Below are positions 12,529-25,700 of a stretch of DNA of 64,000 nucleotides, one piece after another (position 1 is the first letter of the stretch; each line of letters opens with the position of its first letter). The DNA is from Sphaerolaimus hirsutus. Taxonomy: Eukaryota > Nematoda > Chromadorea > Monhysterida > Sphaerolaimidae. The stretch spans positions 27,195,533-27,259,532 of the forward strand of contig OZ038457.1 of assembly GCA_964036195.1 (NCBI GenBank), in the 5' to 3' direction. A model generated the notes under the pieces. That model was not told the origin of the DNA. It was given only the letters and a program-made list of their open reading frames with translations, and ran no database searches. The translations under genes and the position numbers were made by a program.

Positions 12529-13197
12529 TGCTCAAGTGCTACTCAAGTGGTACTCAACTCAGTGCATGAGCAAGTTCACTTTGTTAATTGACAGTGTTTT
12601 TGTTTTGTTTTTGGAGGGTGAGAATTTGGGCGGGTGTTTTTGAAAGAAGTCTGTGACATTTGAAGGGCCCTTCTTGAAAAGGAACAATTTTGAAAATGTC
12701 CTCATTTTTTTCAAAAATATCTCAAATTTCTCAAGTTTTCAGTTTCAGTTCTTTAAGTATTTATTACAAGTTTTAAGTTTACAGAGTCAACTTGCGCAAG
12801 CATTATTAAGCTTGTGATCTCATATTTTGTTGCAATGATGTGATAGATAAGTGATCATTTTGAAATTTATGTTAACTATTCGAATTTTACAATTGAATTC
12901 TAACCTGATTGCATTTATAACATATTTAGTATAGCATGAAAAGAACGCGGTTGACTATGATTTTAAAAAAGCATTTGAAAAATCTCGTGTCAAGACAGCC
13001 AAATTACGACAAATGATAAAACAAGCGAACGCAAATTAAGCAGCTTTTGTGTCACAGCGAAAAAAAGCACCGAAAGTGTGCATAGGCCGAATGCTGGCGC
13101 GAGCGCAAATAAAAGTAACACAGCATTATTATAACATCCACACGGATGAAAGCGATAAAAAAGAAAATAGGGAACTTGAGTTGAAAAGGGGTCGCAA

Positions 13198-16100
13198 ATG
13201 GCAACAAAATGCGATTACAAGGTGGCGCTTTGTGTTCGGCAAGCCGTGAAAGAACATGTGAAATTGCTACAATCAAAATTGCCAGACAACGTTTCCTTGG
13301 ACGTGATGGACTTTGATAAAGTTCTTGCAAATGGTTTGTTTTTCTGTTTGAATGCATTCTGTGTTCTGTAAATACCTTAAGCCTGCATTTATTTGGTGAC
13401 AATTTCGCAAGTGGACCAGTAACAAGAAAATTGGTAAAAAGTCGGCGGACGTCTCACTATATAATTCTAAATGATGAAATAGATCTAAATATACTAAACG
13501 CACACGCCTGAAACACATCACGAAATTTTGGCACCGAGCCAAAAAATAAACGTAAAACGTTGTCCCAGTAAAAAGCTCGGCCTGGATAAAATCAAGCCTG
13601 AACCGAACGGAATCCATCTGTTGAAATTCAAATTTGAGACATAAGAAATCGTACCTAAGGGCAACAAAATTGTATTGTGGAAAGTCCATTATCTTTAAAA
13701 GTAATAATCCAAGTGACGAATAAACATAAGTGACAGGTGAATGTGTAGCCCCAATAATCACCATTAAAATTAACACAAAACTCCTTCGAACGTAGACCAG
13801 TCCTGCAGCAGTTCCGCAACGGTGCTGTATGCAGATTGTGACGTCATAGCTGCAGCTTCCAAGCAAATGCCACAGCTGCAGTTTGTGCAGTGCAGTTGGG
13901 CAGGGGTAAATGTGCTTTTCAAGCCAAAACTTGTGGTAGGGTTGGGGACAGGGATTGCCGGAGTTCTTTTACGTTTTTAAAAAAACGTTGTTTTATTAAA
14001 AAAAACGCAAGCATCGCAACCATTGTTTTAATCTGCAGCCAAATTTTTTTGTAGTTATTCACCAGGTATTTTGTGAATTGTTTGTCTGCAAGAGCGCAAT
14101 TTCATATACAAACTACGATTTGTGGTTGTCAATTTTTTCTGGCATTTTAGGGTGAAGGCTTCCATTTACCCATGCAGTGTGAAATAGCACGCTGTCATAT
14201 GTTATAAATGAGAAATATTATATGAGACATTGCGCACTCATGTGCAAAAATCTTGCAAAATTTGCACCCAGTGGATCACTACCAAAAATACCGCTGCCAA
14301 AATTTTTTGTGTTTGCATTTTTTAAATGTTTTTAAAACACTTAAAAAAATTCCAGCCATCCTTAGGTGGATATTTGTGTAGAACTTGTGTTGCTTTTCAT
14401 TTTAATATGGGTTTGTATCATCTGGAAATCTTAAAACAAACTTTTCCCCTGCAGTTTCCAACTCCGCCCACTTGGAAACTTGCCAGAATGGGTGGCTTTT
14501 TTGGACGACTTATGGCTGAATATGCACTTGGGCATGTGATTGCGAGAGAAAGACATTTTGAAGTTGGCAGAAATGCTCAGAAGGAAAGCTTTTGGTCAGG
14601 AAAAGTTCCATAAAAGTTTCAGCATTTTCAAAAGTAAAATGTTGACAATTTTTCAGGGCAAAGGATTCATTGAGCAACTATCGTGCTTTGTCTGACCTCA
14701 CAATACTGATTGTTGGTTTTGGAGAGATTGGGAAGGATGGTTAGTGTAAATGCTGCTTCAAAACTCCTATAAATTTGTAGAATATAACATGGAGGCAGTC
14801 CTGCAAAATGTTAAGTGTAAAATACCGTATTACCTCGAATTATCCCCCCCTTGAATTAACCCCCCCCCCCTCGAAATACCCCCCCCCCCTAAATTTCGGC
14901 TGAGGAAATAATAAACCCCCCCTCGAAATACCCCCCCCTAAAATTGAGTGTAACGTGAACGTACATGACAAATACCGCAGTTTGTGATCTGTACTAGGGT
15001 TGGAAAAAAATCGATTTTTTTTAACGACCCCGATTTTTTTTTAAAAAGTCGATTTTTTTTAAAAAAAATCGATTTTTTTAATAAAAATCGCTGGGGTTGA
15101 AATTAGCCCCAATTCTCTCTAAAATCGCCTCTAAAGGTAAGAAAAGCCATATATTGATAGGGAGTGCAAACTTATGCTTTCTGTTGTAATACAAGTACTG
15201 TAGAGCTTAAGAAAAGCTTGAAAGTCAGTTATTTTTAAGTTTCAGAGAAATTATCTAGTTATATTTGCAGCGTGGAATACACCTCATCAATCATTTGCGA
15301 TTTTGTTTGCAGAAATTGCACGTTCTTGCTGAGAACAAAGTAAAAATCATCTTGGGAGTGAACATGGATGCATTTGCATGAATGTTTGATGTTAAAACAC
15401 ATAGCATAACTATGAATACTTTCTGAAATGATTCAATGCCTACCTTACATGCTTAAAAGCACACAGAAATGGGTGCTACACCACCAAATTAGTTGAAAAA
15501 GTAATGAAAAAGCAAATGATGGATTGCTTGCATGAAAATGCGCGCTTGCGCGCAAAAAAATTTGCTTTTTACCTAGTGCAAGAGTACCAAAATTTTTCGC
15601 CAGCGATTTTTTTTTTAAAAAATCGGTACGGGTGCTGCGATTTTTTTTTAAAAAAATCGGAATTTTTTTTAAAAAAATCGCTTAAAAAAAATCGCTTGCC
15701 AACCCTAATCTGTACTATGCAGAACACACGTTAACACTGATGATTAAGTGACGTTAGGGAAGGGTTTTTGTGTATATACAGTAATATATGCCTATAAACA
15801 CATATAAATCTATGTGATTGTTCGATTTTTCTACGTCTGCGTATGGGGAATTTCTGAAAATTTCTGGCGAAATAATAGACCCCCCCTCGAATAAACCCCC
15901 CCCCCCCCCTCGAATTATCCCCCCCTCAAATTTTGCTGGCGAAATAATAAACCCCCTGGGGGTATTTCGAGGTAATACGGTACCAAATATATTTAAAATG
16001 TCATAAATTTGTCAAATGCCATGCAAGATGTTGAAAGTTCAGTAAAATCTATCTCTTTTTATGAGCGTTTTATATGACATTTGACACTTTACTTTACACT

Positions 16101-17857
16101 TTACAAGCTGCTACACTGCCACCTAAATATGGTAAATTCCACAAGTGCACAAGTGACAAGAAAAACGGTAAGTGGTAGAGAAAGTTGTAGATGGCACAAC
16201 ACATGTGACATGACAAAGCACGAACGATTATACCCACCACTTATTTTACCATTTTTCTTGTCACTTTTCCACGTCACTTCCACTTTGCGGAATTGGAACC
16301 ATTCTCATTGTATCAGTCGCACAATTTCGATTTCAGTCTCTGAGGCGTTCAAGCTGTTTCAATCGCAAATTTTAGCAATTAAAACAAAATTGCCGGAAAA
16401 GAGTGACATTTGCGCATTCGTCGATGAATATGGGTAAAAAGCTTATACATTTTAATAAAAATTAAATGAACCAAAAAGGCATCCCACATTTTACAGCACA
16501 CTGAATGATCTACCGAAATTCTTATCAAAATGTGACTATTGCATCTCGATTTTACCACATACAAATGCCACAGATGGCCTTTTCAATAGAGAAATGCTAA
16601 AAAATTGCAATGCAAAGGTTAGAGCAACTAAAATGAAATATTGTTATCAGCTATCGGACTTCCTTCCTTCATCCTTCAAACACATTATGAAATATTGGCA
16701 CTGAGCCAAAATAAATTACAATTGTTCTCGCATAAAAAAATTGCGACTGAAAAAATTACCGGTGACCTGAACGGAGTCGGTCCGTTCAAATTCGGATTTA
16801 AGACATAATTCATTTAAGACATTTAATAATCGTACCTAGTGGAACAAAATCATATAGTGAAAAGTCCGTCAACTTTTTTTACTTGTCTGACTGCGCGCTA
16901 TACAAAGTGTGTTACCGTAGTTTGATGAATAATCACATGAAACATAATGCACCATATTCACCAACAGTGAGAAATATGCTGTGATGAGAAGATTTTTTAT
17001 TCAGATGGAACATGGTAAATTCATTTGTAAAGTGCGACGTCAGCGGACTACCTAAGTACTTTGTACCTCCATAAATGGTTCATTTTTCCTAGTTTTGTAC
17101 CTTCGTTAAGGTATAAACTACTTACCTATACAAAATTGCTAGAAAAATCTCGATAAAGATAAATTATTCGCAGAAAAGTGTATTTATGAATATTGGAAGG
17201 GGTAATGTAGTGAATGAAACTGAGATACTCAACGCGCTGGGGTTAGTTCAAAATTGCTTTAAAATACAAATATTGGCAATCATCCAAGTGTGGAAAATAC
17301 AGGAACAAATGGATAAGTCATGCAATTTTGGATGTATTTGAGCAAGAGCCGTTGCCGAAGTGCAGCCAACTATGGCAGCATGAAAACGTAGGTTCACTCG
17401 GTTCCTACACACACCAGTTGACAAGGACATCCAACGTCGACTGGTTCCCGTCCCAATCCAAAGCTTGCTCGCGAGTAGACGAACAACGTTCAAATGCAAA
17501 TGTGTTGAATCAAGTTGCAAATAAAAAGCTGCATCGTTCAAACAGATATTGCAGTGTGCAATGTGCAAGGCAGGCATGAAGTAAATATTTTACGGTGTTT
17601 ATGTTATGCTAGCTTTGAATTGGGATGGGAACCAGTTGACATTCGTTGTCTTTGTCAACTAGTGTGTGTAGCGCCAATCCAATCTAAAAATGTCTAAATA
17701 TCACTAAACATCATAACAAACGAAGGTCACTATTACCCCGCACGTTTCCGGTATAACGATAGCAAGTATGGCAATAGACACATTCGTTCGGAATTGGCAC
17801 AAACACGTGAAAGGAGAAAAGATTTTGTACGAAGTTGACTGGGACAAACATTATTGA
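13198..17857 (+). CDS. D-isomer-specific 2-hydroxyacid dehydrogenase, GhrA-like (glyoxylate/hydroxypyruvate reductase type)
   Basis: Family role: NAD(P)H-dependent reduction of 2-keto acids such as glyoxylate or hydroxypyruvate, usually cytosolic. Exons: 13198-13333, 13856-13935, 14455-14594, 14657-14739, 16337-16433, 16497-16617, 17174-17241, 17303-17387, 17726-17857. All introns are GT-AG, all phases match, and the total of 942 nt gives 313 residues, the usual length of GhrA proteins. Visible motifs: QCSWAGVN (57-64), MAEYALGHVIARER (92-105), the Rossmann loop VGFGEIG (138-144), ILPHTNATDGL (197-207), IGRGNVVN with catalytic Arg228, DVFEQEPLP with Glu257, TPHVSG with His276, and the C-terminal LYEVDW. 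The Arg-Glu spacing of 29 matches family members. The ATG at 13198 was chosen because it begins the conserved N-terminal strand. AATAAA is at 17909-17914. Introns 2 and 4 carry transposons. Exact substrate is not inferable. Confidence 0.93.
13955..14371. mobile_element. Decayed copy of the TAGGGATGG family in dehydrogenase intron 2
   Basis: CAGGGATTGCCGGAG left and TTCCAGCCATCCTTA right, with AAAAACG runs near the ends and interior similar to 221-816. No duplication was checked successfully. It makes up most of the intron between 13935 and 14455. Confidence 0.5.
14825..15980. mobile_element. TA-flanked CCGTATT element, interrupted
   Basis: TA-CCGTATTACCTCGAATTATCC on the left and ...GGTATTTCGAGGTAATACGG-TA on the right, with long C runs. 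A hAT-like element (14995-15707) sits inside. TA duplication and inverted ends fit a Tc1/mariner-type miniature element. Confidence 0.75.
14995..15707. mobile_element. hAT-like element with AATCGATTTTTTT words
   Basis: Ends TAGGGTTGGAAAAAAATCG...CGCTTGCCAACCCTA with a perfect ATCTGTAC duplication. It is inserted in the middle of a CCGTATT element (14825-15980), in dehydrogenase intron 4. Confidence 0.87.
16132..16304 (+). mobile_element. Possible B-family copy in dehydrogenase intron 4
   Basis: GGTAAATTCCACAAGTGCACAAGTGACAAG on the left is mirrored by TTGTCACTTTTCCACGTCACTTCCAC and TTTGCGGAATTGG on the right. No CWG edge is clear, so it is either decayed or a relative. Confidence 0.45.
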
Positions 17858-17908
17858 TGTGGATGCAGTGATATGCAGAATTATTTGTGATGAATTGATA
17901 CGTTTTGA

Positions 17909-17914
17909 AATAAA
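17909..17914 (+). terminator. Polyadenylation signal of the dehydrogenase gene
   Basis: AATAAA 52 bases after the TGA stop (17855-17857), the expected place for a 3' end signal. Confidence 0.6.
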
Positions 17915-18569
17915 TTATTTGATTATTAGAATATGTCTTCCAGCCTTATGTCTAGTGAACTTGCGCTGACAGGTCTGCATGCTAAACAAAAAGTGCGACC
18001 ATATGTTATCGAATGAAAAGAACTTCAACAGGTGAAAATGTGGCTAGAAATGAATATCGCTACGTAAAAAAATCCTCCACTAAATGAGCCCGATGTTACA
18101 ATGTTACACTTACGTAGAAATAGATTGTTGTTTTTTATTCAGTTGATGTACGGTAAACTTTAAAAAAGAACGTGTCCTCAGAAATGTATGTGAAGTTGGC
18201 CTACGTCCAAGTTCTCTGCTGAGCTTTATGCGAACGAGAGTTTTTCCCCAATTTTTGCGCCATATCGCTAAAATTTGCTTCATTTTGCTGATGTTCACTT
18301 TCATAATCGCTATTTTCATCTATATACATGGTTATATACCTATTTTTAGCAATGTTTCACCTATTTGATCTTTCACCTAATGTTTTTGATCTATTTTTTA
18401 CCCATTTTTTGACGATTTCGAAATTTTGGCCAGCTGCCAAGTTCACTCAAGGGCCAGTGGACTTAAACCACCAGCCAGTGGACTTTGCACATAATTAAAA
18501 ACTAAAACAAAAACGGTAAACTAACGAAAGAAATTTTAAAAACATTTGAACCAAGGCAAATTCGTCCAA

Positions 18570-19728
18570 ATGGGCAACAAATCGTCATCGTGGAAAAAGC
18601 ACGTTGAGAAGGAGCAAAGACGACGCCAAGAGACCGTGGAAAAACTGCGACAGCGCATATCTGATGTCGAAAGTGAAGAATCGCGCTTTTGGGAACAGAT
18701 CGATCAGTGTGAAAGTGCATTGCAACTGGCCGGTAGGTATAGGGGGTTTTCAGTGAACCCTTTGGGGAGTTGGCACAATGCCAAGAAAAGATATTCTGGT
18801 TTCCTTAGGCAAGTCTCGCACCGCGTGAGATTTCAGACAACTTTCCCAAGTGTCAAGTGTCACTCATTGACCACTTAGTTCGTTTGCCACTTGCAAGTTG
18901 CGGCATTACTCACCACTTACCAACCATTCCCCTTGCCAACTATCAACTTGCAAAATTCACCCCCGTGTAGATCTACTGCGCGCTGGCAAAGTGCCAGTAA
19001 TAGCCGCCCTGCACTTCTACCAAAAAAGGGCACTTAACGCACATGAACAAACGAATTGCGTCACGGAATTTCTGCTTGAAGCTGAATCAAGTGCGATCAG
19101 ATTGGACACTGAATATGAGGGAGTGGAGAAAGATAGGAGACCACCCCTCTTTGGGTTGCCATTCAGTGTGAAGGAACATTTTGAGGTGATATTAAGTGAA
19201 TTTTTGTGACGTTTCTGCCTGGTGGCAGTGCCGCACCCTGTAAAGTAAAGTGTAAAATGTAACACAAATTTGTCAAATGTCAGGCAAAATGTCAAGTGCG
19301 GTGATAAAATCTTTTATTATCTATTTTATTCGCATTTTACATGTCATTTGACACTCCACAGGGTGCGGTACTGCGCCCTGGTACCGAATCCGCAATTGAG
19401 GCGTCTACTTCTAAAAGTCGACAAGTCCAAAATATGGAAATTTCGAGTTAAGCCCGGAAACGTCATCTGGGGCTACTTCCGCACATTTTTATCATTTTCC
19501 ATAAAAATTTTTGACCCAGGGGCGGGGTGCGGGGGGGGGCTGCTGCCCCGCCCCCTCCCGGGGTGAGACCTAAAAGTCACGGAAAATGCAATTTTTTCCA
19601 ATACATTTTTCGAGGTTTCGCGCAATTTCTTCCCCATACATTGTATTTTTAGCGCATCGGTCCCCGTAAACAAATATCCTTGAAAATGAACACAATTTTG
19701 CGATTTTCGCTGCATATGTATGCATATT

Positions 19729-19768
<40 letters not shown>

Positions 19769-22700
19769 GGTTCCTGCGCTGGCTCCAACGCCAATAGCGC
19801 CATGCCGTGGCGCCTTGGTATGGCGCTAGCGCCAAAACACCTTTCTGTCCCTATATAGGGAAAAAAAATTTAGGGGGGGGGGCTGAGCCCCCCACCGCTT
19901 GCCGGCCCCCGTAAACAAGCAGCCCCCCCCCCGCTCAAAAATCCCGGATACGTCCCTGTTTTGACCTCACATGCCCATATGGCAAAGTGCCAAATTTGAC
20001 ATTATTTGGGGAAAATGCAAAAATTTCGGGCAACTAGTCGACAAGTCCATCCTCCTCGTCCTTTTTTATTGCAAAAAATAGCACGAAATGTGATATGTTC
20101 GTCATGGACAGCTACTTCTAAAAGTCGACAAGTCCATAAATTGCCCATAAGGCAGCTTCGTCGTCGCTGGGAACAAAAATGTTCTCTGGCGTAAGATAGC
20201 GACAAGTCCATTTCTCTCCCAAAAACAGTTTTGCTATGGAAATTTATGGACACCCCATTTTTCACATATAGGTTGAGAGCAGGGGCTGAAAATTTGACAC
20301 TTTATTGTCAACATATGGAACATAATGGAAAACATGAGAGAGCCAAATTGGACACGCACCACGGGCCTGGAATTGGATTGGAAACTTGAAATGCGATTTA
20401 CTCAAAATCACATTTTGTGGACTTGTCGACTTTTAGAAGTAGAGGCCTCAATTTGATAATTTGCTTGTTCAGTGTTGAGTAAGTATACAAGTGACAAGTT
20501 AACTAAGTGACAGGTAGATTTCAAAATCAAAATACTGCTCATCCTATCATATTCGAATCCAAGCTGAATCCAACTTAGCTCCCCTTAAAACGTGAAATTC
20601 TTTAAAAAAAAGTTTTTATAAATTTTGCAGCTGCGGAATCACATATCAACATTCGGATACGCACATCGGCTGGCTGAAAATGCGGTCGATTCGGATGCTG
20701 TCATGGTTGAGATGCTTCGGCGGTCTGGAGCCATTCCCTTTGTCAGGACAAACATACCTATGGTAAGTGTGTGCAGGGACATACGCAGGATTTTTGAGCG
20801 GGGGGGGGGCGGATTGTATACGGAGCCCGGCGAATGGGGGGGGCGGTGCCCCCCCCCTAAATTTTGGCCCCATAGTAAAGGAATGGAGCCATGGCGCTGG
20901 CGCCATTTGTAGGCGCCAGCGCCATGGCAGTATTGGCGTTGGCATTGGCGCCAACGTCTACTATTTATATAGGTGACTAGGCATTTATACCTATATATAT
21001 ATCGTACTTGGACCATGTTGGGCGCTTTTGTAGTGCTGTAAGACTCCGTATTAATTAATGGGAGGGGTATTTGCGCGCTTGCACGCAAAAAAATTTCCAA
21101 GTGCCTGCAAAATCGGTTTACAAAAGTGCCATTTCTGGCACATTTTTATGTCCGGCCCCGGAACGGGGGGGGGCGGCCGCCCCCCCCCCCCCCCCTGCGT
21201 ACGTCCTTGAGTGTGTGTACCATGGCTTAGTTCAACTTCAATTGAAATGCAAGGGGATTGTTAGCGTTTTATTTTATTCGCTTACTCGCGTATCTGATGC
21301 CTTGCGTTCTAATTGGATTTGGCCCCAAAATTGCAACATCATAAATATTTAAATATGCCGTATTTTTGCTTGGATAATTTCTCCCTTGAAAAATTCACCC
21401 CCTGTTAGACGAGTGTGAAAAAATTCCATTTGAATAATCCTACCTTTTGGCATATGATCCATTCTTGTTGCCCAATTTGAAAAGAATGACTTGTTATTCC
21501 GTTAATAAATCATATTTCGAGTTGATAGAAACATGCTCGAAAATTGTAACGAAATAGAAGTTCCCCCTTGAATAGCTTCTCTACAAAAACGTCTGGCGAA
21601 AAAAATAATTCACCATGAGAATTAAATATCGACTACACAACACACTAATCTCCCCCAAATTCAGGGAATGGTCTCGTTCAACTGCTCCAACCCAATCTAC
21701 GGTGTGAGCACGCACCCCCAAAACAAAGATCGCACTTGCGGGGGGTCCTCCGGGGGAGAGGGCGCCATCTTGGCATTGAAGGCGGCACCTTTTGGGTCGG
21801 TTTGGCATTTTTTGAGCAAAAATTTCTTGAGCATTTAAGTAAATAATTACATTTTTCGATTCACGGAAATTTATTGTTAAAATGCAGGATTGGTACAGAT
21901 GGCGGGGGGAGTATTCGACTCCCAGCGGCTTTTTGCGGTGTGGCCGGCTTGAAAGTGGGTTTTTTTATTAGACTGGAAAGTGAATGTGCAAACCTCTATC
22001 TTGTAAATAATGGCAAATGTCATAGAATGTGTTTCAAACAAAAGAAATCGAACTGTTGTTCTGATTTAGGGTTCAAACGGGATTGACTTTTCGGGATCGG
22101 GCTCGGGATCGGGATTCACTTTTTGAGATTTCGGGATCGGGATTGGGGTTTCGGGATCGGGATCGGGATTGGTATTTTGAGATTTCGGGATCGGGATCGG
22201 GATTGGCCGGGATTGGGGTCACGGGATCGTGATTGGGATTGGCATTTTTTCGGGATCGGGATTGGGGTCTAGGGATAGAGATTTTCGTTACTGTTCTGGC
22301 ATTCACAGTTGTTCATAAAGGTCTCAAAACACTGTTGGATGCCAGAAAAGTGACATAAAATGGACGCTGGGGGTTTGCGTTCACATTTTTGCACGCAAAA
22401 ATGTCATTTTTCACTTTTTAATATTTTCACTATTTTTTCCGGGATCGGGATCCCGGACTTGGGAGATTCTCGGGATCGGGATTTGAAAGTTTTCGGGATC
22501 GGGATCGGGATTGGTATTTTTGGATTTCGGGATCGGGATTGGGGTTTCGGGATCGGGATCAGGACTGCTAAATCCCGGAATTTCACGGGATCCGGGATCG
22601 GGATCGGGATCCCGTTTGAACCCTATTCTGAATTACATTTTTTCTGTTCAAACTCTACATTAAGGCAATTTGTAAAAACTGGTTGTCATTTTTTTATTTA

Positions 22701-25700
22701 ACTAATTGAAATTTGTTCAATTTGAATTTGAATCTCACACATTGCCCGCAGCCAACGAGCACGAGGGTTTCTCAAAGGGGGGTGCCAGCCAATTTGCCGG
22801 GGGTGGTAGTGTTGGGCATCACCTGCGGCCCCATGGCTCCACACGCGGACACTTTGGCTGAGGTTATGAGGTAAATCATGTGTTTCGGTTGGTACCCGTA
22901 GCACACCTTGTTACTAGGGATGGAAACCGTTTAAAAAACCGCTTTTTAAAGGGGTAAATTTAGACATTTACGGTCTTTTTGGAAAAAGCAAAAATAACGC
23001 TTTTATTTTAAAAAATAGGGCCGTTAAAAAGCCGCTTTTGTCCATCTATAGTTGTTACTGTTGTGCAGGTTTAAGGTTGTTGTGAAATATCTCGTTTTTG
23101 GCGAAATTATCACTTTTAAAAGTAATTTTTCACGTCACAGAGCCACTTTGAGTCCGGCTGCGATGACAATGGACCCTTATTATCTGTGTGTGCCATTCCG
23201 CGATGAAGTTTGTTGTCTTTTTATTCAGGGGTATATGAGTTTGGGCGTAGGGTTGTAATTATATCGTATTATATGGTATTTATTCGTGACGAATCTATTG
23301 ATCAGACTGAACGTTATGCAGGCTGTTACTGTATTTTGATGAATAAAGACTGGTGGAAAATTGTGCACCAGTTCACTGTACTGAAAGCGACGTAATTTAG
23401 AAATGTCGAATGTCAAACATTTTGAGAGAAAAAGCCTCGTCAAGTATCGATAATTGGACAAACACTTCGCTTCAAACCCAATTGTAGCTAGGTATATACG
23501 CTTCAGACTGTTTAAGGCAGAAAAAGTTTTCAGGTGCCAATTGCACATGATAACACACGATAACGCTTGTTCCACATGATCCACAGTGATAGCCCCTCTC
23601 CTGCCTGACCCGTGCTTTCATATCACCCCATTGCCCCCCAGATGTACGCAAGCGCGGAACCCCTTCGCATCGGCTACTACCACTCCGACGGCTTCTTCCA
23701 GTGCACCCCCGCCGTGCAGAGGGCCGTGGCTCTGGCAAAGGACACCCTACAGGCGGAGGGCCACCAGTTGGGTAAGTGCGCTTGGAAATGTTGCAAATAA
23801 TATTTGGGGAATGTAGGTACATTTTGGAGGTGTCATGCTTGGATAGGATAGCTGGAGATAATGGCATTGTGCCAATGGAGCAGTGCCGCGAGTGAACAAT
23901 AGCGGACTGCATGGATAGATTTCAAAGGACATTGCCGTCGCCGCATTAAAACCCTTTTGGTGACTAGAGCCCAGCCGCCACTTGTGTCCAACGCTATTAG
24001 AGGGGCACGGGTTCGATTCCCGCCTGTGGCAGTGCAAATTTTGAACTCTTACTTTAGTGATAAGTAAAGTAAATAGAAGCGTGGTAAGCGAAGTGACAAG
24101 TGTCAAAAAAGTTCCACCCAACGCAGTGCGGTGGGACTTCCCGGACACGGAGCGAGCGCTGCGTCTGTTCTTGAACATGTTCATGCCCGCCGCCGGCCAG
24201 GGCATAAAAACTCTCTTTGATAAAGATGGTTAGTATACCATTGTACACGGTGCAAGGTCGCCATGATTTCGATCGTTTTGGTGGTGTAGCTGAAGATATG
24301 GCTCTCGTAAAAAAATCGTGCCGAACTTGATGTGGAAGCAGTTTAGTCAAAAATGGGCATTTGCAAATGTCGGAATTTTCCATTTGTAAAATGAACATAC
24401 TTAAAATACAAATCAATTCAGGTAATTTCTACGAGCCACTTCTGGCGGAGCACCTTCTGCTTGTGCGACTGCCATTTTGGTTGAAACACTTTATTGGCTT
24501 GGTGCTCAAGTGGTCCAGATGTCCCTTTTTTGCCAGGATTTCCAAGGCACTTTTATGGATGAGGTATGTTTATATACCGGGCGGACTTGATATCTGCACT
24601 CGCGTATATTTATGTCTCATGCTGGATGTGTACCAATGTTAATTGAATTGCGATTTGTGTAAAAAAAGATGAAAAATAACATTGTTGTGAATACGTTTAC
24701 ATTGACATTATAACAGCAATGGATTTTTTCAACTAATTTTGATCCTATCATCTTTTCAAAAGCAGCGTTTGTATTTAATCAATCATTTACATCAATTTTT
24801 CAAGTCGAATCTCTAATCCCGTTTATCACACCCCGAAGCACCGATGCAAACACTCTCCGTGCCGTGTATCAAGAATGTCTGGAATTTCGCCGCGAAATGA
24901 CCGACAATTGGCTGGAGCGCTCCATCGACGCCGTTTTGACGCCGGCGTATTTTGGCGTGGCGCCAAGTCACACTTTGCCGGACAGGTGCCACTCACAGAC
25001 CCTGGAAAATGCCCTGGGAAATGTTAAATGTCATGCAGATGTTCAAAAGTCATGTAAAATGCCCTGTAAATGGCAAATGAGTTGCCATTTTCCAGGGCGT
25101 TTAAACGACTTTAGACACTTTGCATGACATTTGACATGTTACGAGAGCATTTTACAGGGTCTGGTAGTGTCCCCAGGTGTTCTCTGTCTGCCGCATACAG
25201 TCCAGTGTGGAATGCGTTGGACTTCGCTGCTGGCACAGTGCCAGTTACCAGAGTTACTGAACTCGATGAGCAGCAGGTGGGGAATTGTTGCCAGTTTGCG
25301 TGTTTTTGTCTATTCACTTGGCTGCACATGTCTGATTTCAGCAAGTATAATTCTCTGCCTTGAAAATCGGTAATAATGTTTGAACATATTCAAATCCGTC
25401 CTGGATAGGCCTCTGCACAAGTAGTTTTATAACGTTAGCACTTTTTGATGAGCGCAGGCCAATAGCTAGTAGTTCATACAGTCAAAAATGTTCACAATTA
25501 ATCTACCTGCATAATCATGCGTGGTGGCGCAGATGAGCGGCTACCCGTCCAGTGACGTGTGGTACCGGCTCGCCAAGAAGGACCAATCAAAAGGTTCGTC
25601 ACGCTCACAATTTAACTATTTTTACTTTGTTGAAACATTTTTGCCATCTTTTTTAAAGAAATCTGAATTTTCAGTCTCTAATTTCTGCAGTTTTCAGTAA

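Larger units (their letters stand above)
19398..20449. mobile_element. GAGGCGTC-type element with 4-bp AATT duplication
   Basis: Ends GAGGCGTCTACTTCTAAAAG...CTTTTAGAAGTAGAGGCCTC flanked by AATT. The recurring subterminal word is GTCGACAAGTCCA / TGGACTTGTCGAC. A hAT-like element (19517-19958) is inserted inside. Located in FAAH intron 2. Confidence 0.75.

Noticed and set aside
22067..22625. GGGATC arrays as telomere-like repeats
   Set aside because: They are bounded by inverted TAGGGTTCAAACGGGAT ends and an 8-bp near-duplication, so they are element interiors, not telomeric tracts.
22067..22701. Open frames with Gly-Ile and Arg-Asp-Pro repeats (also 34579-34830 and 37478-38024)
   Set aside because: They are translations of GGGATC word arrays inside hAT-like elements.
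23950..24035. Functional tRNA gene
   Set aside because: Only the T-arm and B box are good; the acceptor and anticodon stems could not be paired.
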